Origin: Craurococcus roseus
Lineage (GTDB): Bacteria; Pseudomonadota; Alphaproteobacteria; Acetobacterales; Acetobacteraceae
Length of the DNA stretch: 24,620 nucleotides
Direction of reading: 5' to 3'
NCBI RefSeq assembly: GCF_039523795.1
Contig: NZ_BAAAFZ010000084.1
Location: 1 to 24,620, forward strand
Shown: piece by piece, positions 1 through 7,467 of the stretch
Position numbering within the stretch: position 1 is the stretch's first letter
Layout of the letters: each line of letters starts with the position of its first letter
The notes under the pieces: generated by a model
Told to the model about the DNA's origin: nothing
What the model saw: the letters and a program-made list of their open reading frames with translations, nothing else
The model's database searches: none
Made by a program: the position numbers and the translations under genes

Positions 1-1
1 G

Positions 2-394
2 GCGCGGGAGGCACCGCCTTCCCAGTCGCTGGCCGCGGCGCGGCAGGCCCCCGCCGGGCCGAGGGCGCCGGCCGATCCGCAGGCGGCCGCCGGGAGCAGC
101 CGGGCGACCGGCGCGGTGTCGCCCCCGGGCTTGCTGGACGGCGTGCGCAACCCGGAGCCCGAATATCCGCTCCTCAACCGGCAGCGCGGCGATCAAGGTG
201 TCGTCACCGTGCTGCTGCGCATATCCCAGACCGGGCAGGTGACAGAGGTGGACGTCGTCGCCACCTCCGGGCATCCGGCGCTGGACGACTCCGCGCGACG
301 AACCGTGCAGCGCTGGCGCTTCCGCCCCGCCACGCGGGACGGCGTGCCGATCGCCGGCAGCATCCGCACGTCCGTCCACTTCCGGCTGCGATGA
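2..394 (+). CDS. TonB-family protein, C-terminal part (5' end outside window)
   Basis: The reading frame is open from the window edge, so the start lies upstream and about 130 codons are visible. The first 40 or so visible residues are rich in Ala, Pro and Arg, as expected for the periplasm-spanning linker of TonB-like proteins. The last 80 residues match the TonB C-terminal fold: a PEYP motif near its start, then a strand reading VTVLLRISQTGQV, an ATSGHPALDDSA helix start and a final WRFRPA segment. Family knowledge: this domain contacts the TonB box of outer-membrane receptors and passes on energy from ExbB/ExbD. A BtuB-like TonB-dependent receptor lies 2 kb away on the other strand, so it is a plausible partner, but that pairing is inference. 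The stop codon is one base from the next start, suggesting an operon with the cobalamin adenosyltransferase gene. Confidence 0.85.
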   Translation, partial: AREAPPSQSLAAARQAPAGPRAPADPQAAAGSSRATGAVSPPGLLDGVRNPEPEYPLLNRQRGDQGVVTVLLRISQTGQVTEVDVVATSGHPALDDSARRTVQRWRFRPATRDGVPIAGSIRTSVHFRLR

Positions 395-395
395 G

Positions 396-968
396 ATGGG
401 GGAGAACGCCTTGGTGAAGCTCGACGTGATCACCACGCGGGGCGGCGACGGCGGGGAAACCTCGCTCGGGGACGGCGCGCGCGTCCGCAAGGACGCCCCG
501 CGGATCGAGGCCATCGGCGCGGTGGACGAGGCGAACGCCGCCATCGGCATGCTCCGCCTCCACACGGAGGGCGCGGACGACGCGCTGCTCGCCCGGGTCC
601 AGAACGGGCTGTTCGACCTTGGCGCCGACCTTTGCGTGCCGGGGCAGGGCGGCGACGCGCGGCTCAGGCTCGGCGCCGGCCACGTCGCCGCCCTCGATTC
701 GGCGACCGCGACGATCAACGAAGGGCTGCCGCCCCTCACCAGCTTCGTCCTGCCCGGCGGCACGCCGGCCGCGGCCGCGGCGCACCTGGCGCGCACGGTG
801 GCGCGCCGGGCGGAGCGCGCCGTCGTCCACCTCGCGGCGGAGGAGCCGGTCAACCCCGAGGTGGTGCGCTACCTCAACCGCCTGTCCGACCTGCTCTTCG
901 TTCTGTCGCGGCGCTTGAACGGCGGCGGCGCCGGCGACGTGCTGTGGACGCCGGGGAGCGGCGCCTGA
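396..968 (+). CDS. PduO-type cob(I)alamin adenosyltransferase
   Basis: A 190-residue protein, a normal length for PduO-type ATP:corrinoid adenosyltransferases, which transfer the adenosyl group of ATP to reduced cob(I)alamin to make coenzyme B12. Visible motifs are the N-terminal ATP-binding segment TRGGDGGETSLGDG (about residues 14-27), the RIEAIGAVDEANA segment matching the family R-x-E-x-x-G-x-x-D-E-x-N signature, and the C-terminal helix YLNRLSDLLFVLSR. ATG 396 follows the upstream TGA by one base; an internal GTG at 414 is an alternative start and would lose only six residues. The stop TGA shares its A with the ATG of the lipid kinase gene, so the two are translationally coupled. A BtuB-like B12 receptor with a B12 riboswitch lies nearby on the other strand, which supports the cobalamin role. 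Confidence 0.93.
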   Translation: MGENALVKLDVITTRGGDGGETSLGDGARVRKDAPRIEAIGAVDEANAAIGMLRLHTEGADDALLARVQNGLFDLGADLCVPGQGGDARLRLGAGHVAALDSATATINEGLPPLTSFVLPGGTPAAAAAHLARTVARRAERAVVHLAAEEPVNPEVVRYLNRLSDLLFVLSRRLNGGGAGDVLWTPGSGA

Positions 969-1918
969 TGACCGACGCAGCGGCGGCGGCACGGGCCGAA
1001 GCGGCCGCGGGGGTGGCCGGCCGCGCGCTCCTGCTGGCCAACCCCCGCAGCCGCAGCGGCGGCGACCCGGACACGGTGGCGGGCCTGCTGCGCGACGCCG
1101 GCCTCAACCCGCTCTGCCCGGACCTGTCCAAGCCCGGCGGCACCGCCGACCTCATCCGCGCCCACGCGGCCGAGGTGGACCGCGTGGTGCTGGCCGGCGG
1201 CGACGGCACCATGAACGCCGCCGCGCCGGCGCTGCTGGAAACGGGCCTGCCCTTCGCCATCATCCCCCTCGGCACCGGGAACGATCTCGCGCGCACCCTC
1301 GGCATCCCCGAGGACCCGGCGGAAGCGGCGCGGATCGCCGCGACCGGGCGGCTGCGCGAGATCGACGTCGGCCTCGCCAACGACGTGCCGTTCTTCAACG
1401 TCGCGTCCCTCGGCTTCGGCGTGGACCTCACCCGGGCGCTCACCGGCGACGCCAAGCGCCGCTGGGGCAAGCTCGGCTACGCCGTCGCCGGGGTGCGGGT
1501 GCTGGCGCGGATGCGGCCCTTCTCGGCGGCGATCCGCTGCGGCGACACGGTGGTCCGCAGCCGCACCGTCCACGTCGCGGTGGGCAACGGCCGGCACTAC
1601 GGCGGCGGCATGACGGTGGGCGAGCGCTCGGAGATCGACGACGGCAGGCTCGACGTGTTCAGCCTGGAGGTCGGGGGCGTCTGGAGCCTGCTCCGCCTGC
1701 TGCCGTCGCTCCGCCGCGGCGACCACGGGCGCTGGCACGAGGTGCTGACCGTCGAAGGGTCGGAGGTCGAGATCCGCACCCGCCGCCGCCGCTCCGTCAA
1801 CACGGACGGCGAGATCACCACCCGCACGCCCGTCGTGTTCCGCGTCCTGCACCGCGCCGTGCGGGTCCATGTGCCCGAGTCCGAGGCCGTCAGCGAGACG
1901 ACGCCCCCGCCAGGATGA
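968..1918 (+). CDS. Diacylglycerol/lipid kinase family protein (YegS/DagK_cat-like)
   Basis: A 316-residue protein of the diacylglycerol kinase catalytic-domain family, which phosphorylates lipid substrates with ATP at the membrane. It shows LLANPRSRSGG near the N-terminus, the nucleotide-binding GGDGTMN motif (about residues 77-83), IPLGTGNDLART about 20 residues later, and the C-terminal NTDGE motif (about residue 278) typical of YegS-like kinases. The start ATG overlaps the adenosyltransferase stop by one base, which fixes it; the same frame runs open further upstream but only as an antisense-like shadow. The last 29 bases overlap the end of the convergent ynfA-like gene. The exact lipid substrate cannot be read from the sequence. 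Confidence 0.9.
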   Translation: MTDAAAAARAEAAAGVAGRALLLANPRSRSGGDPDTVAGLLRDAGLNPLCPDLSKPGGTADLIRAHAAEVDRVVLAGGDGTMNAAAPALLETGLPFAIIPLGTGNDLARTLGIPEDPAEAARIAATGRLREIDVGLANDVPFFNVASLGFGVDLTRALTGDAKRRWGKLGYAVAGVRVLARMRPFSAAIRCGDTVVRSRTVHVAVGNGRHYGGGMTVGERSEIDDGRLDVFSLEVGGVWSLLRLLPSLRRGDHGRWHEVLTVEGSEVEIRTRRRRSVNTDGEITTRTPVVFRVLHRAVRVHVPESEAVSETTPPPG

Positions 1919-2216
1919 CGCCGGCGCCGAGCAGGCAGAGCGCCGCGCCCGCGAGGTCGGTCGCGGCCGGCGCCTGGCCCTCCACGGCCCAGAGCCAGAA
2001 CAGCGACGCCGCGATGTACACGCCGCCATAGGCTGCGAAGGCGCGCCCGGCCGCGTCCGCTTCCGCCAAGGTCAGCAGGGCCGCGAACAGCGCGAGGCTC
2101 GCCAGGCCCGCCAGCAGCCACCACGCCGGGGCGCCGTTCCGCGCCCAGGCCCAGAAGGCGAAGCAGCCGGCGATCTCGGCCAGGGCGGCGCCGGCGAAGG
2201 CGAGCGCGGAGGTCAT
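1890..2216 (-). CDS. YnfA/UPF0060-family small membrane protein
   Basis: A 108-residue, four-helix membrane protein whose length equals the usual YnfA length. Hydrophobic segments lie at about residues 4-24, 31-50, 60-80 and 88-105. The motifs LAEIAGCFAFWAW near the start and AAYGGVYIAASLFWLW in the third helix are characteristic of the UPF0060 family, related in fold to small multidrug transporters; the physiological substrate is not settled. It begins 28 bases after the stop of the BtuB-like gene on the same strand, so it is probably co-transcribed with it and may fall under the same cobalamin riboswitch. Its 3' end overlaps the convergent lipid kinase gene by 29 bases. Confidence 0.9.
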   Translation of the reverse strand: MTSALAFAGAALAEIAGCFAFWAWARNGAPAWWLLAGLASLALFAALLTLAEADAAGRAFAAYGGVYIAASLFWLWAVEGQAPAATDLAGAALCLLGAGVILAGASSR

Positions 2217-2244
2217 CCCGCGCCCGCCCGTAGCACCGGCCGGG

Positions 2245-4188
2245 TCACAAGGCGAAGCGCGTGCCCACCAGCACGCTCCGGCCGGGTGTGGCGAAGCCGT
2301 TCGCCGGCTCGAAGCGGCTGTTGCCGAGATTCCGCGCTTCCAGGAACAGCGCCGCTTGGTCGAAGGCCTGCCACGTCGCGGTCAGGTTCACCACCGTCCC
2401 CGGCGGGTTGCTGCGCTGGTAAGGGAAGGGCACGCCCTGGTCGTTGTAGCTGGCGAAGGCGCCTTCCGGGCTGCGGCCGGTGAAGAGCACGGTCGGCGCG
2501 ATCACCACCTTGGACGCCGGCCGCACCCGCGCCGTGACGCTGACCACGTGCTCCGGCCGGCGGGGCAAGCGTCGGCCAGTTTCGGCGTCGAAGGCGCCGG
2601 TGACGGTCCAGGCCGTCGTCGCCTCGAACCACGCGGCTGGGCGGAGCGTCAGTCCCAGCTCGACGCCCTGGATCCGCGCCCGGTCCACGTTCTCCAGCGT
2701 GTCGAAGCCGGCGTTGAAGTTGATCAGGTCGCGGATGCGGCTGCGGAAGTAGGTGGCGGAAGTGGTGGCGAAGGCCGGCCGCCCGAAGGCGGGGAGGTCG
2801 GTTTCGACGCCCGCCTCCCAGCCGATGGAGCGCTCCGGCCGCAGGTCCGGGTTGCCGCGGAAGAAGTCGCCGATGATCCCGAAGCGCTGGAACAGCGACG
2901 GCGCGGCGAAGCCGGTGCCGCCCGAGGCGCGCAGCCGCGAACGCAACTCCGGCAACGCCAACGCCGCGCCCAACCGCCAGGTGGTCTCGTCCGTGAAGCC
3001 GGTGGTGGCGTCGTGGCGCAGCCCGGCCGTGAGGTCGAGCCGCTCCCCCAGCCGGTATTGCAGGGTGGCGTATCCGGCGGTGGTGCGCTGCGTCGCGTCC
3101 ACAGTGGTGCGGAAGAAGGGCGAGCCGCTGGCGCTCCGCGCTTCCTCGAAGGCGTGGGTGACGCCGAACCCGAGCGCGCCGTCCGTCAAAACGCCCACGG
3201 CCGGCAAGCGCACCGTGTTGCCCCAGTCGAGCGTGGTGCGCGTGCCGCGGTACAGGTCGTCGGCCGTGGAAGCGCTGAGCGAGTCGGGCAGGTTGACGTA
3301 GCGCCGCCGGTCCTCCGTCGCCGCGAGGCGCAGGCCCGTGGTCCATGCCCCGCCGAACAGCCGCGTTTCGCCGCGCACCTGCCCGTACCAGCGCCGGTCC
3401 TCCCCGGAGTAGTTCGGGTCGTCGCGCGGCACGTCGTCCAGGCCGAGGTTGTTCTGCCGCCAGCGCAGCAAGCCCTCGATGCGCGTGCCCTCCGCCGGCG
3501 TCCACCCGAGGCGCGCGGTGGTGAACACGCCGCGGAAGCCGTCGCGCTCGCCGGTGTCCGGCAGGCGCTGCGCGATGGCGTTGAAGCCCCTGGTCGAGAA
3601 GGACTGGGCGGACAGCAGGTAGTCGAAAGCGCCCACCGTGCCCGTCGCGCCTGCGCCCGCGCGCAGGGTGCGCTGCGTGCCGCCGGCCAGCTCGCCGTAG
3701 GGCGCGAAGGCGCGGCCGGGCGGCGCCCGGCGGGTGACGAGGTTGACCACGCCGCCCAGCGCCGCCGAGCCGTACAGCGCGGAAGCCGGGCCGCGCAGCA
3801 CCTCGATGCGCTCCACGTCGAACAGCAGCTCGTTGCCGAAGTTGAAAGCGGCGTTCGGCTCCGAGGGGTCGGTCAGCGGCACCCCGTCCAGCAGCACGAG
3901 GACGTGCCGGCTGTTGGTGCCGCGCAGGAAGGTGCTGGCCTGTTGCCCCGGGCCGCCGAGTTGGGCGACGCGCAGGCCGGGAACGGCGGTCAGCGCCTCG
4001 GTGAGCGTTTGGTAGCCGCGCTCCTCGATCTCGCGGCGGGTCAGAACCGTGATGGAGGCCGGGACCCGCTCTTGCGGGGTCGGGACGCGAGTGCCGGTGA
4101 CGATGGTGTCAGGGACGGCTTCCTGCGCGGGGGCGGCGGACGGCAAGGCGGAAAGGCCGCACAAAAGGGCGGCGGACAGGCGGCGCAT
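2245..4188 (-). CDS. btuB: TonB-dependent outer-membrane receptor, BtuB-like (cobalamin uptake)
   Basis: A 647-residue outer-membrane receptor. Residues 1-22 form a signal peptide ending near SAAPAQ. A TonB-box-like DTIVTGTRV follows, then a plug domain (about residues 35-150) with ITVLTRREIEERGY, VLVLLDGVPLTD, IEVLRGPASALYG and GGVVNLVTRR, and then a 22-strand-type barrel to the C-terminus. The size and plug motifs match BtuB. The cobalamin riboswitch just upstream makes corrinoid the best-supported ligand. I chose ATG 4188 because it begins the signal peptide and has a GGAG sequence nine bases upstream; the frame extends another 88 codons upstream, but that extension crosses the riboswitch and is not credible. 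The protein ends in Leu rather than the usual aromatic residue, a small oddity. Confidence 0.92.
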   Translation of the reverse strand: MRRLSAALLCGLSALPSAAPAQEAVPDTIVTGTRVPTPQERVPASITVLTRREIEERGYQTLTEALTAVPGLRVAQLGGPGQQASTFLRGTNSRHVLVLLDGVPLTDPSEPNAAFNFGNELLFDVERIEVLRGPASALYGSAALGGVVNLVTRRAPPGRAFAPYGELAGGTQRTLRAGAGATGTVGAFDYLLSAQSFSTRGFNAIAQRLPDTGERDGFRGVFTTARLGWTPAEGTRIEGLLRWRQNNLGLDDVPRDDPNYSGEDRRWYGQVRGETRLFGGAWTTGLRLAATEDRRRYVNLPDSLSASTADDLYRGTRTTLDWGNTVRLPAVGVLTDGALGFGVTHAFEEARSASGSPFFRTTVDATQRTTAGYATLQYRLGERLDLTAGLRHDATTGFTDETTWRLGAALALPELRSRLRASGGTGFAAPSLFQRFGIIGDFFRGNPDLRPERSIGWEAGVETDLPAFGRPAFATTSATYFRSRIRDLINFNAGFDTLENVDRARIQGVELGLTLRPAAWFEATTAWTVTGAFDAETGRRLPRRPEHVVSVTARVRPASKVVIAPTVLFTGRSPEGAFASYNDQGVPFPYQRSNPPGTVVNLTATWQAFDQAALFLEARNLGNSRFEPANGFATPGRSVLVGTRFAL

Positions 4189-4218
4189 CGGGAACTCCGT
4201 GCGGGGGTGACGACACGC

Positions 4219-4311
4219 CCCGCGCCGGAGAATCGCCCGGCGCGGGACAAGCGGGCGTCGTCCTCGCATGCGGCGCCGCGGCCGTTCTCCAGGATGGTCC
4301 CTGGAGCGGCC
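4219..4311 (-). promoter_or_regulatory. Two hairpins in the btuB leader, possible riboswitch expression platform
   Basis: Between the B12 box and the start codon are two strong inverted repeats. One is 4280-4311: arms GGCCG plus CTCCAGG against CCTGGAG plus CGGCC, with a 2-base bulge and a 6-base loop. The other is a perfect 10-bp stem, CCCGCGCCGG with CCGGCGCGGG, at 4219-4246 with an 8-base loop. Neither is followed by a U-run on the transcribed strand, so they are not classic intrinsic terminators. They could be the switching part of the riboswitch, acting on translation or through Rho; this is inference. Confidence 0.4.
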
Positions 4312-4372
4312 GCGCCGATGGGTCCGTTGCGCCGGTTCACCCCGCCCGGCACGCGCGAGACGTCTCTGCGCC

Positions 4373-4583
4373 GGCCGGTCTCCTGGCTCGCGGATCGAAC
4401 GCCCGGGGCCCCGCCTTCTCGCGCCGAAACTGCCGGGGCAGGGGCGGCGCAATGGCGCGTGGGGCCGGGCTCTCCGCTTACAGTTGCGGGGGCAGCCGCG
4501 GACTGGCCTCGGCGCCGGCCGCAGTCGCGGCCGCCGCTCCGGTTTCGCGCGTTCCCGTTTCAGCCCTTGCGGGCCACCGGCGC
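4373..4583 (-). promoter_or_regulatory. Cobalamin (adenosylcobalamin-type) riboswitch
   Basis: Read on the minus strand, this leader holds the conserved pieces of a cobalamin riboswitch in order. They are GCAAGGGCTGAAACGGGAAC near its 5' end; GCTGCCCCCGCAACTGTAAG at about 4477-4496, a nearly invariant core block; a GCGCCATTGCGCC segment in place of the usual GCCACTG; GAGAAGGC; and the B12 box GAGCCAGGAGACCGGCC at 4373-4389. Binding of coenzyme B12 to such RNAs lowers expression of the downstream gene. Its position 185 bases upstream of the BtuB-like start fits this. The 5' end is only about 20 bases after the exoD stop, so the promoter must lie within exoD or transcription must read through from it. 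Confidence 0.93.
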
Positions 4584-4603
4584 ATGGAGGGCGTGTAGCA
4601 GGC

Positions 4604-5260
4604 TCAGAACACCCAGCCCAGGGCCTTCACGCCGATCCAGCCGATCGCCGCCAGGATGAACGTGGCGAAGGCGCAGCCCGCGACGGTCACGGCCATGCCG
4701 ATGCCCACCGTCCGGCTGTCGTGCTCCACCAGGCCGAGCGCCATGATGATGTTGCCGAAGGCCGGCGGGCCGTTGGTGCCCGGCCCCGGCAGGATCAGCA
4801 TCAGCGCGACATAGGCCGTCAGCCACCCGAAGAGGCGTTCGCCGATGGGGGACAGGAAGAAGCCGGGGCGCGGCTTCACGTACTGCTCGACCTGCCGAAG
4901 CCATTTGGAGGAGGCGCCGGACAGGCGCAGAAGGTCCGAGCGCCGGATGGCGCGGCGGGCGATGAAGGCCGGCAGCTTCGGCACCCGCCGGCCCAAGCCC
5001 ATCTGCACGCCGAGGATCAGCATCGGGAGGCCGAACACCGACGCCATCAAGGGCAGCAGGGACGGGAGGCAGAGCAGCAGGATCAGGAGGCCGAAAGCGC
5101 GGTCGCCGAAGGCTTCCGCCATCTCCCCCAGGGTGATCTCCTCGCCGGGGCAGCGGAGCGCGACCTCGGCGACGATGCGCGAAATCGGCGGGCCGGCGTC
5201 GTGGTGGTGGCCGCCCCCGCGCGTCGCCGCGCCCAGCGCAGCCTCCAGATTACCGTCCAT
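4604..5260 (-). CDS. ExoD-family exopolysaccharide synthesis membrane protein
   Basis: A 218-residue membrane protein of the ExoD family. The cytoplasmic N-terminus (residues 1-50) has a His-rich HHHD patch and LGEMAEAFGDRAFG, a typical ExoD segment. Hydrophobic helices follow at about residues 55-85, with LLLCLPSLLPLMASVFGLP, and again at about 148-215, with PGPGTNGPPAFGNIIMALGL between helices. In rhizobia ExoD affects exopolysaccharide production and alkaline tolerance, but its biochemical activity is unknown. The stop lies about 20 bases before the cobalamin riboswitch on the same strand, so btuB transcription may start inside this gene or read through it. The upstream neighbour on the same strand is 180 bases away. 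Confidence 0.85.
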   Translation of the reverse strand: MDGNLEAALGAATRGGGHHHDAGPPISRIVAEVALRCPGEEITLGEMAEAFGDRAFGLLILLLCLPSLLPLMASVFGLPMLILGVQMGLGRRVPKLPAFIARRAIRRSDLLRLSGASSKWLRQVEQYVKPRPGFFLSPIGERLFGWLTAYVALMLILPGPGTNGPPAFGNIIMALGLVEHDSRTVGIGMAVTVAGCAFATFILAAIGWIGVKALGWVF

Positions 5261-5440
5261 TCCCGCCCATCGAACCCTTCATCCCAGTGCCGGCGCACTG
5301 GCGCCCGGCGAAGCCCTCCGCCGCCGCGTCTCTTTGCGGACCCGGTACGGCACGGCGATCCTAAGCGATTTCCGCCGCCGGTACAGTGGATTTCCCCGAG
5401 GATGCCGTCCCGGAGGGGGGCCAGCACCATATGGGTGACA

Positions 5441-6247
5441 TCAAGCGCCGTTGAACACGGGCCGGCGCTTTTCCATGAAGGCGCGACGGCCTTCGCGGTA
5501 GTCGGCGCTGTTGAAGCAGGCCGCCATGGCGTCGCGCAAGGTCGCCATGTCGCGGTCCTCCCGGTCCCGCAGCACGGCCTTCACCGTCAGCTTGTTGGTG
5601 GAGAGCGAGAGCGGCGCGTTGGCCGCCATGGTGGCCGCGAGCTTGGCCACGGCGCCCTCCAGCTCCGCCGCCGGCACCACCCGGTTCACCAAGCCGATGC
5701 GCTCCGCCTCGGCGGCGGGAAAGCGGTCGCCGGTCATGAGGATCATGTGGGCGTGCGCCGGCCCCACGAGGTCCACCAGCGCCCGCACCATGTCGAAGCC
5801 GTAGGCGATGCCGAGCTTGGCCGCCGGGATGCCGAACTGGCTGTCGTCGGAGGCGACGCGGATGTCGGCCGACATGGCGATGCCGAGGCCGCCCCCCATG
5901 CAGAAGCCGCGGATCTGGGCGACCACGGGCTTGCGGAAGGCGGCGAGCTTGGCGCGGCCGGCGCTGGTCAGCCGGTCGTACTCCCGCTGCGCGTCGGCGT
6001 CGGCCCGGTTCTTCTCGAACTGGCTGATGTCGGCACCGGAGACGAAGGCCTTGTCGCCCGCTCCCTGGAGCACGACGCAGCGCACCGCCCCGTCCTCGGC
6101 GAAGCGGTCGAGCGCCTCGCCCATGCCGGCCCACATGTCCACCGACATGGCGTTGCGCTTCTCGGGCTGGTTGAACACCACCCGGCCGACCCCGTCCTCG
6201 ACGCCGGCCAGGATCTTGCCCCCGGCGAGTTCCATCGGTGCCGTCAT
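5441..6247 (-). CDS. Crotonase (enoyl-CoA hydratase/isomerase) family protein lacking hydratase glutamates
   Basis: A 268-residue crotonase-fold protein. It has the CoA/oxyanion segments NQPEKRNAMS (near residue 25) and FVSGADISQF, the KPVVAQIRGFCMGGG loop, and a C-terminal FMEKRRPVF helix that fits the family. An ungapped comparison with the textbook rat hydratase places Gly122 and Ala142 where Glu144 and Glu164 should be, so both acid-base residues of true hydratases are missing. Tyr149 in LGIAYG lines up with the tyrosine of methylmalonyl-CoA decarboxylase (LGVPY). A decarboxylase, isomerase or thioesterase-type reaction is therefore as likely as hydration; the real reaction is unknown. 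The start is fixed by the 4-base overlap with the CoA-transferase stop, so the two are one operon and probably act on the same acyl-CoA. Confidence 0.88.
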   Translation of the reverse strand: MTAPMELAGGKILAGVEDGVGRVVFNQPEKRNAMSVDMWAGMGEALDRFAEDGAVRCVVLQGAGDKAFVSGADISQFEKNRADADAQREYDRLTSAGRAKLAAFRKPVVAQIRGFCMGGGLGIAMSADIRVASDDSQFGIPAAKLGIAYGFDMVRALVDLVGPAHAHMILMTGDRFPAAEAERIGLVNRVVPAAELEGAVAKLAATMAANAPLSLSTNKLTVKAVLRDREDRDMATLRDAMAACFNSADYREGRRAFMEKRRPVFNGA

Positions 6248-7467
6248 TCCCCGCCCAGCGCCCCCTTGGCCTTCAAACCCTCGATTTCCGCGGCCGAAAG
6301 CCCGGCTTCGGCCAGTATCTCCTCGCCGTGCTCGCCCAGGTCCGGAACGTCGCGGTAGACGCCGGTTTCCAACCCCTCGACGTTCAATGGGCTGGCGACC
6401 ACACGCGTGTCCCCGCGCCGGCGGTGCCGGATCGGCATGGCCATTTCCAGGTGCCGTACCTGCGGATCGGCGAAGACCTCGGCGATGTCGTTCACCGGGC
6501 CGCAGGGGATGCCGGCTTCCTCCAGGGTGGCGATCCACCACTCGGACGGCTTGGTGCGCGTCACTTCCGAAATGGCGGCGTTGACCCGGGCGCGGTCCTT
6601 GGAGCGGCCGGCCGCAGTCTGCCACTCCGGCACCCGCATCCAGTCTTCGCGCCCGGCGGCGCGGCAGAACGCCTCCCACAGCTTGGGCGAGGAGGCGGCG
6701 ATGTTGATCGGCTTGTCCGCGGTCGGGAACACGCCCATGGGGATGTTCACCGGGTGGTCGTTCCCGGCCTGCCCGGCGACCTCGCCGTCCATCAGGTAGC
6801 GGCTGGCCTGGAAGTCCAGCATGAACACCTGGGATTCCAGCAGCGAGGTGTGGACGTAGCCGCCGCGCCCCGTCCGCTCCCGGTCGTAGAGCTTCATCAT
6901 CACGCCGAGCGCCAGCAGGTTGCCCGCCGTCAGGTCGTCGATCGGTATGCCGACGCGCATCGGCCCGCGGCCCGGCTCGCCGGTGATGCTCATCAACCCG
7001 CCCATGCCCTGCGCGATCTGGTCCACCCCGCCGCGCTTGGCGTAGGGTCCGGTCTGCCCGAAGCCGGAGATGGAGGCGTAGACCAGCCGCGGGTTGAGGT
7101 CCTTCAGATCCTCGTAGGCGATCTTCAGCCGGTGCTTGACCTGCACCCGCATGTTCTCGACCAGCACGTCGGCGGTCGCGGCGAGCTTCAGGAAGGCCGC
7201 GTGCCCGTCCGGGTGCTTGAGGTCGAGCGCGATCGAACGCTTGTTGCGGTGCAGGTTGACGCTGTCGAAGCCGTCGCGCGGGCCGCCCAGCCCGTCCGTG
7301 GAGCGCGGCGGCTCCACCCGGATGATGTCGGCGCCCCAGTCCGCCAAGTGCCGCACGCAGGTCGGCCCGGCGCGGGCGAGCGTCAGGTCCAGCACGCGCA
7401 GGCCGGCTAGGGGCAAACTGGTCGTCTCGGCGCTGCTGGGCTTCGCGTCCGCGGCGCTGTCGGGCAT
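6244..7467 (-). CDS. CaiB/BaiF family (class III) CoA transferase
   Basis: A 407-residue class III CoA transferase, a normal length for the family (formyl-CoA transferase, CaiB, BaiF). These enzymes move CoA between carboxylic acids through an aspartyl-CoA intermediate. Visible segments are LAGLRVLDLT at the start, LADWGADIIRVEPP, NKRSIALDLK, DVLVENMR, YASISGFGQTGPY, and VGIPIDDLTAG, whose Asp178 sits where the catalytic Asp169 of the family lies. The later GRGGYVHTSLLESQ and GIPCGPVNDIAEV are also family-typical. ATG 7467 has GGAGG seven bases upstream. The stop overlaps the start of the crotonase gene by four bases, so the pair probably activates and then transforms one organic acid. The substrate cannot be named from the sequence. 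Confidence 0.92.
   Translation of the reverse strand: MPDSAADAKPSSAETTSLPLAGLRVLDLTLARAGPTCVRHLADWGADIIRVEPPRSTDGLGGPRDGFDSVNLHRNKRSIALDLKHPDGHAAFLKLAATADVLVENMRVQVKHRLKIAYEDLKDLNPRLVYASISGFGQTGPYAKRGGVDQIAQGMGGLMSITGEPGRGPMRVGIPIDDLTAGNLLALGVMMKLYDRERTGRGGYVHTSLLESQVFMLDFQASRYLMDGEVAGQAGNDHPVNIPMGVFPTADKPINIAASSPKLWEAFCRAAGREDWMRVPEWQTAAGRSKDRARVNAAISEVTRTKPSEWWIATLEEAGIPCGPVNDIAEVFADPQVRHLEMAMPIRHRRRGDTRVVASPLNVEGLETGVYRDVPDLGEHGEEILAEAGLSAAEIEGLKAKGALGGE

Noticed and set aside
632..967. Upstream extension of the lipid kinase frame by 112 codons
   Set aside because: It lies wholly within the adenosyltransferase gene, is Arg/Ala-rich, and ATG 968 is positioned by the 1-base stop/start overlap.
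4189..4452. 88-codon N-terminal extension of the BtuB-like protein
   Set aside because: It would cross the riboswitch B12 box and precede a complete signal peptide.
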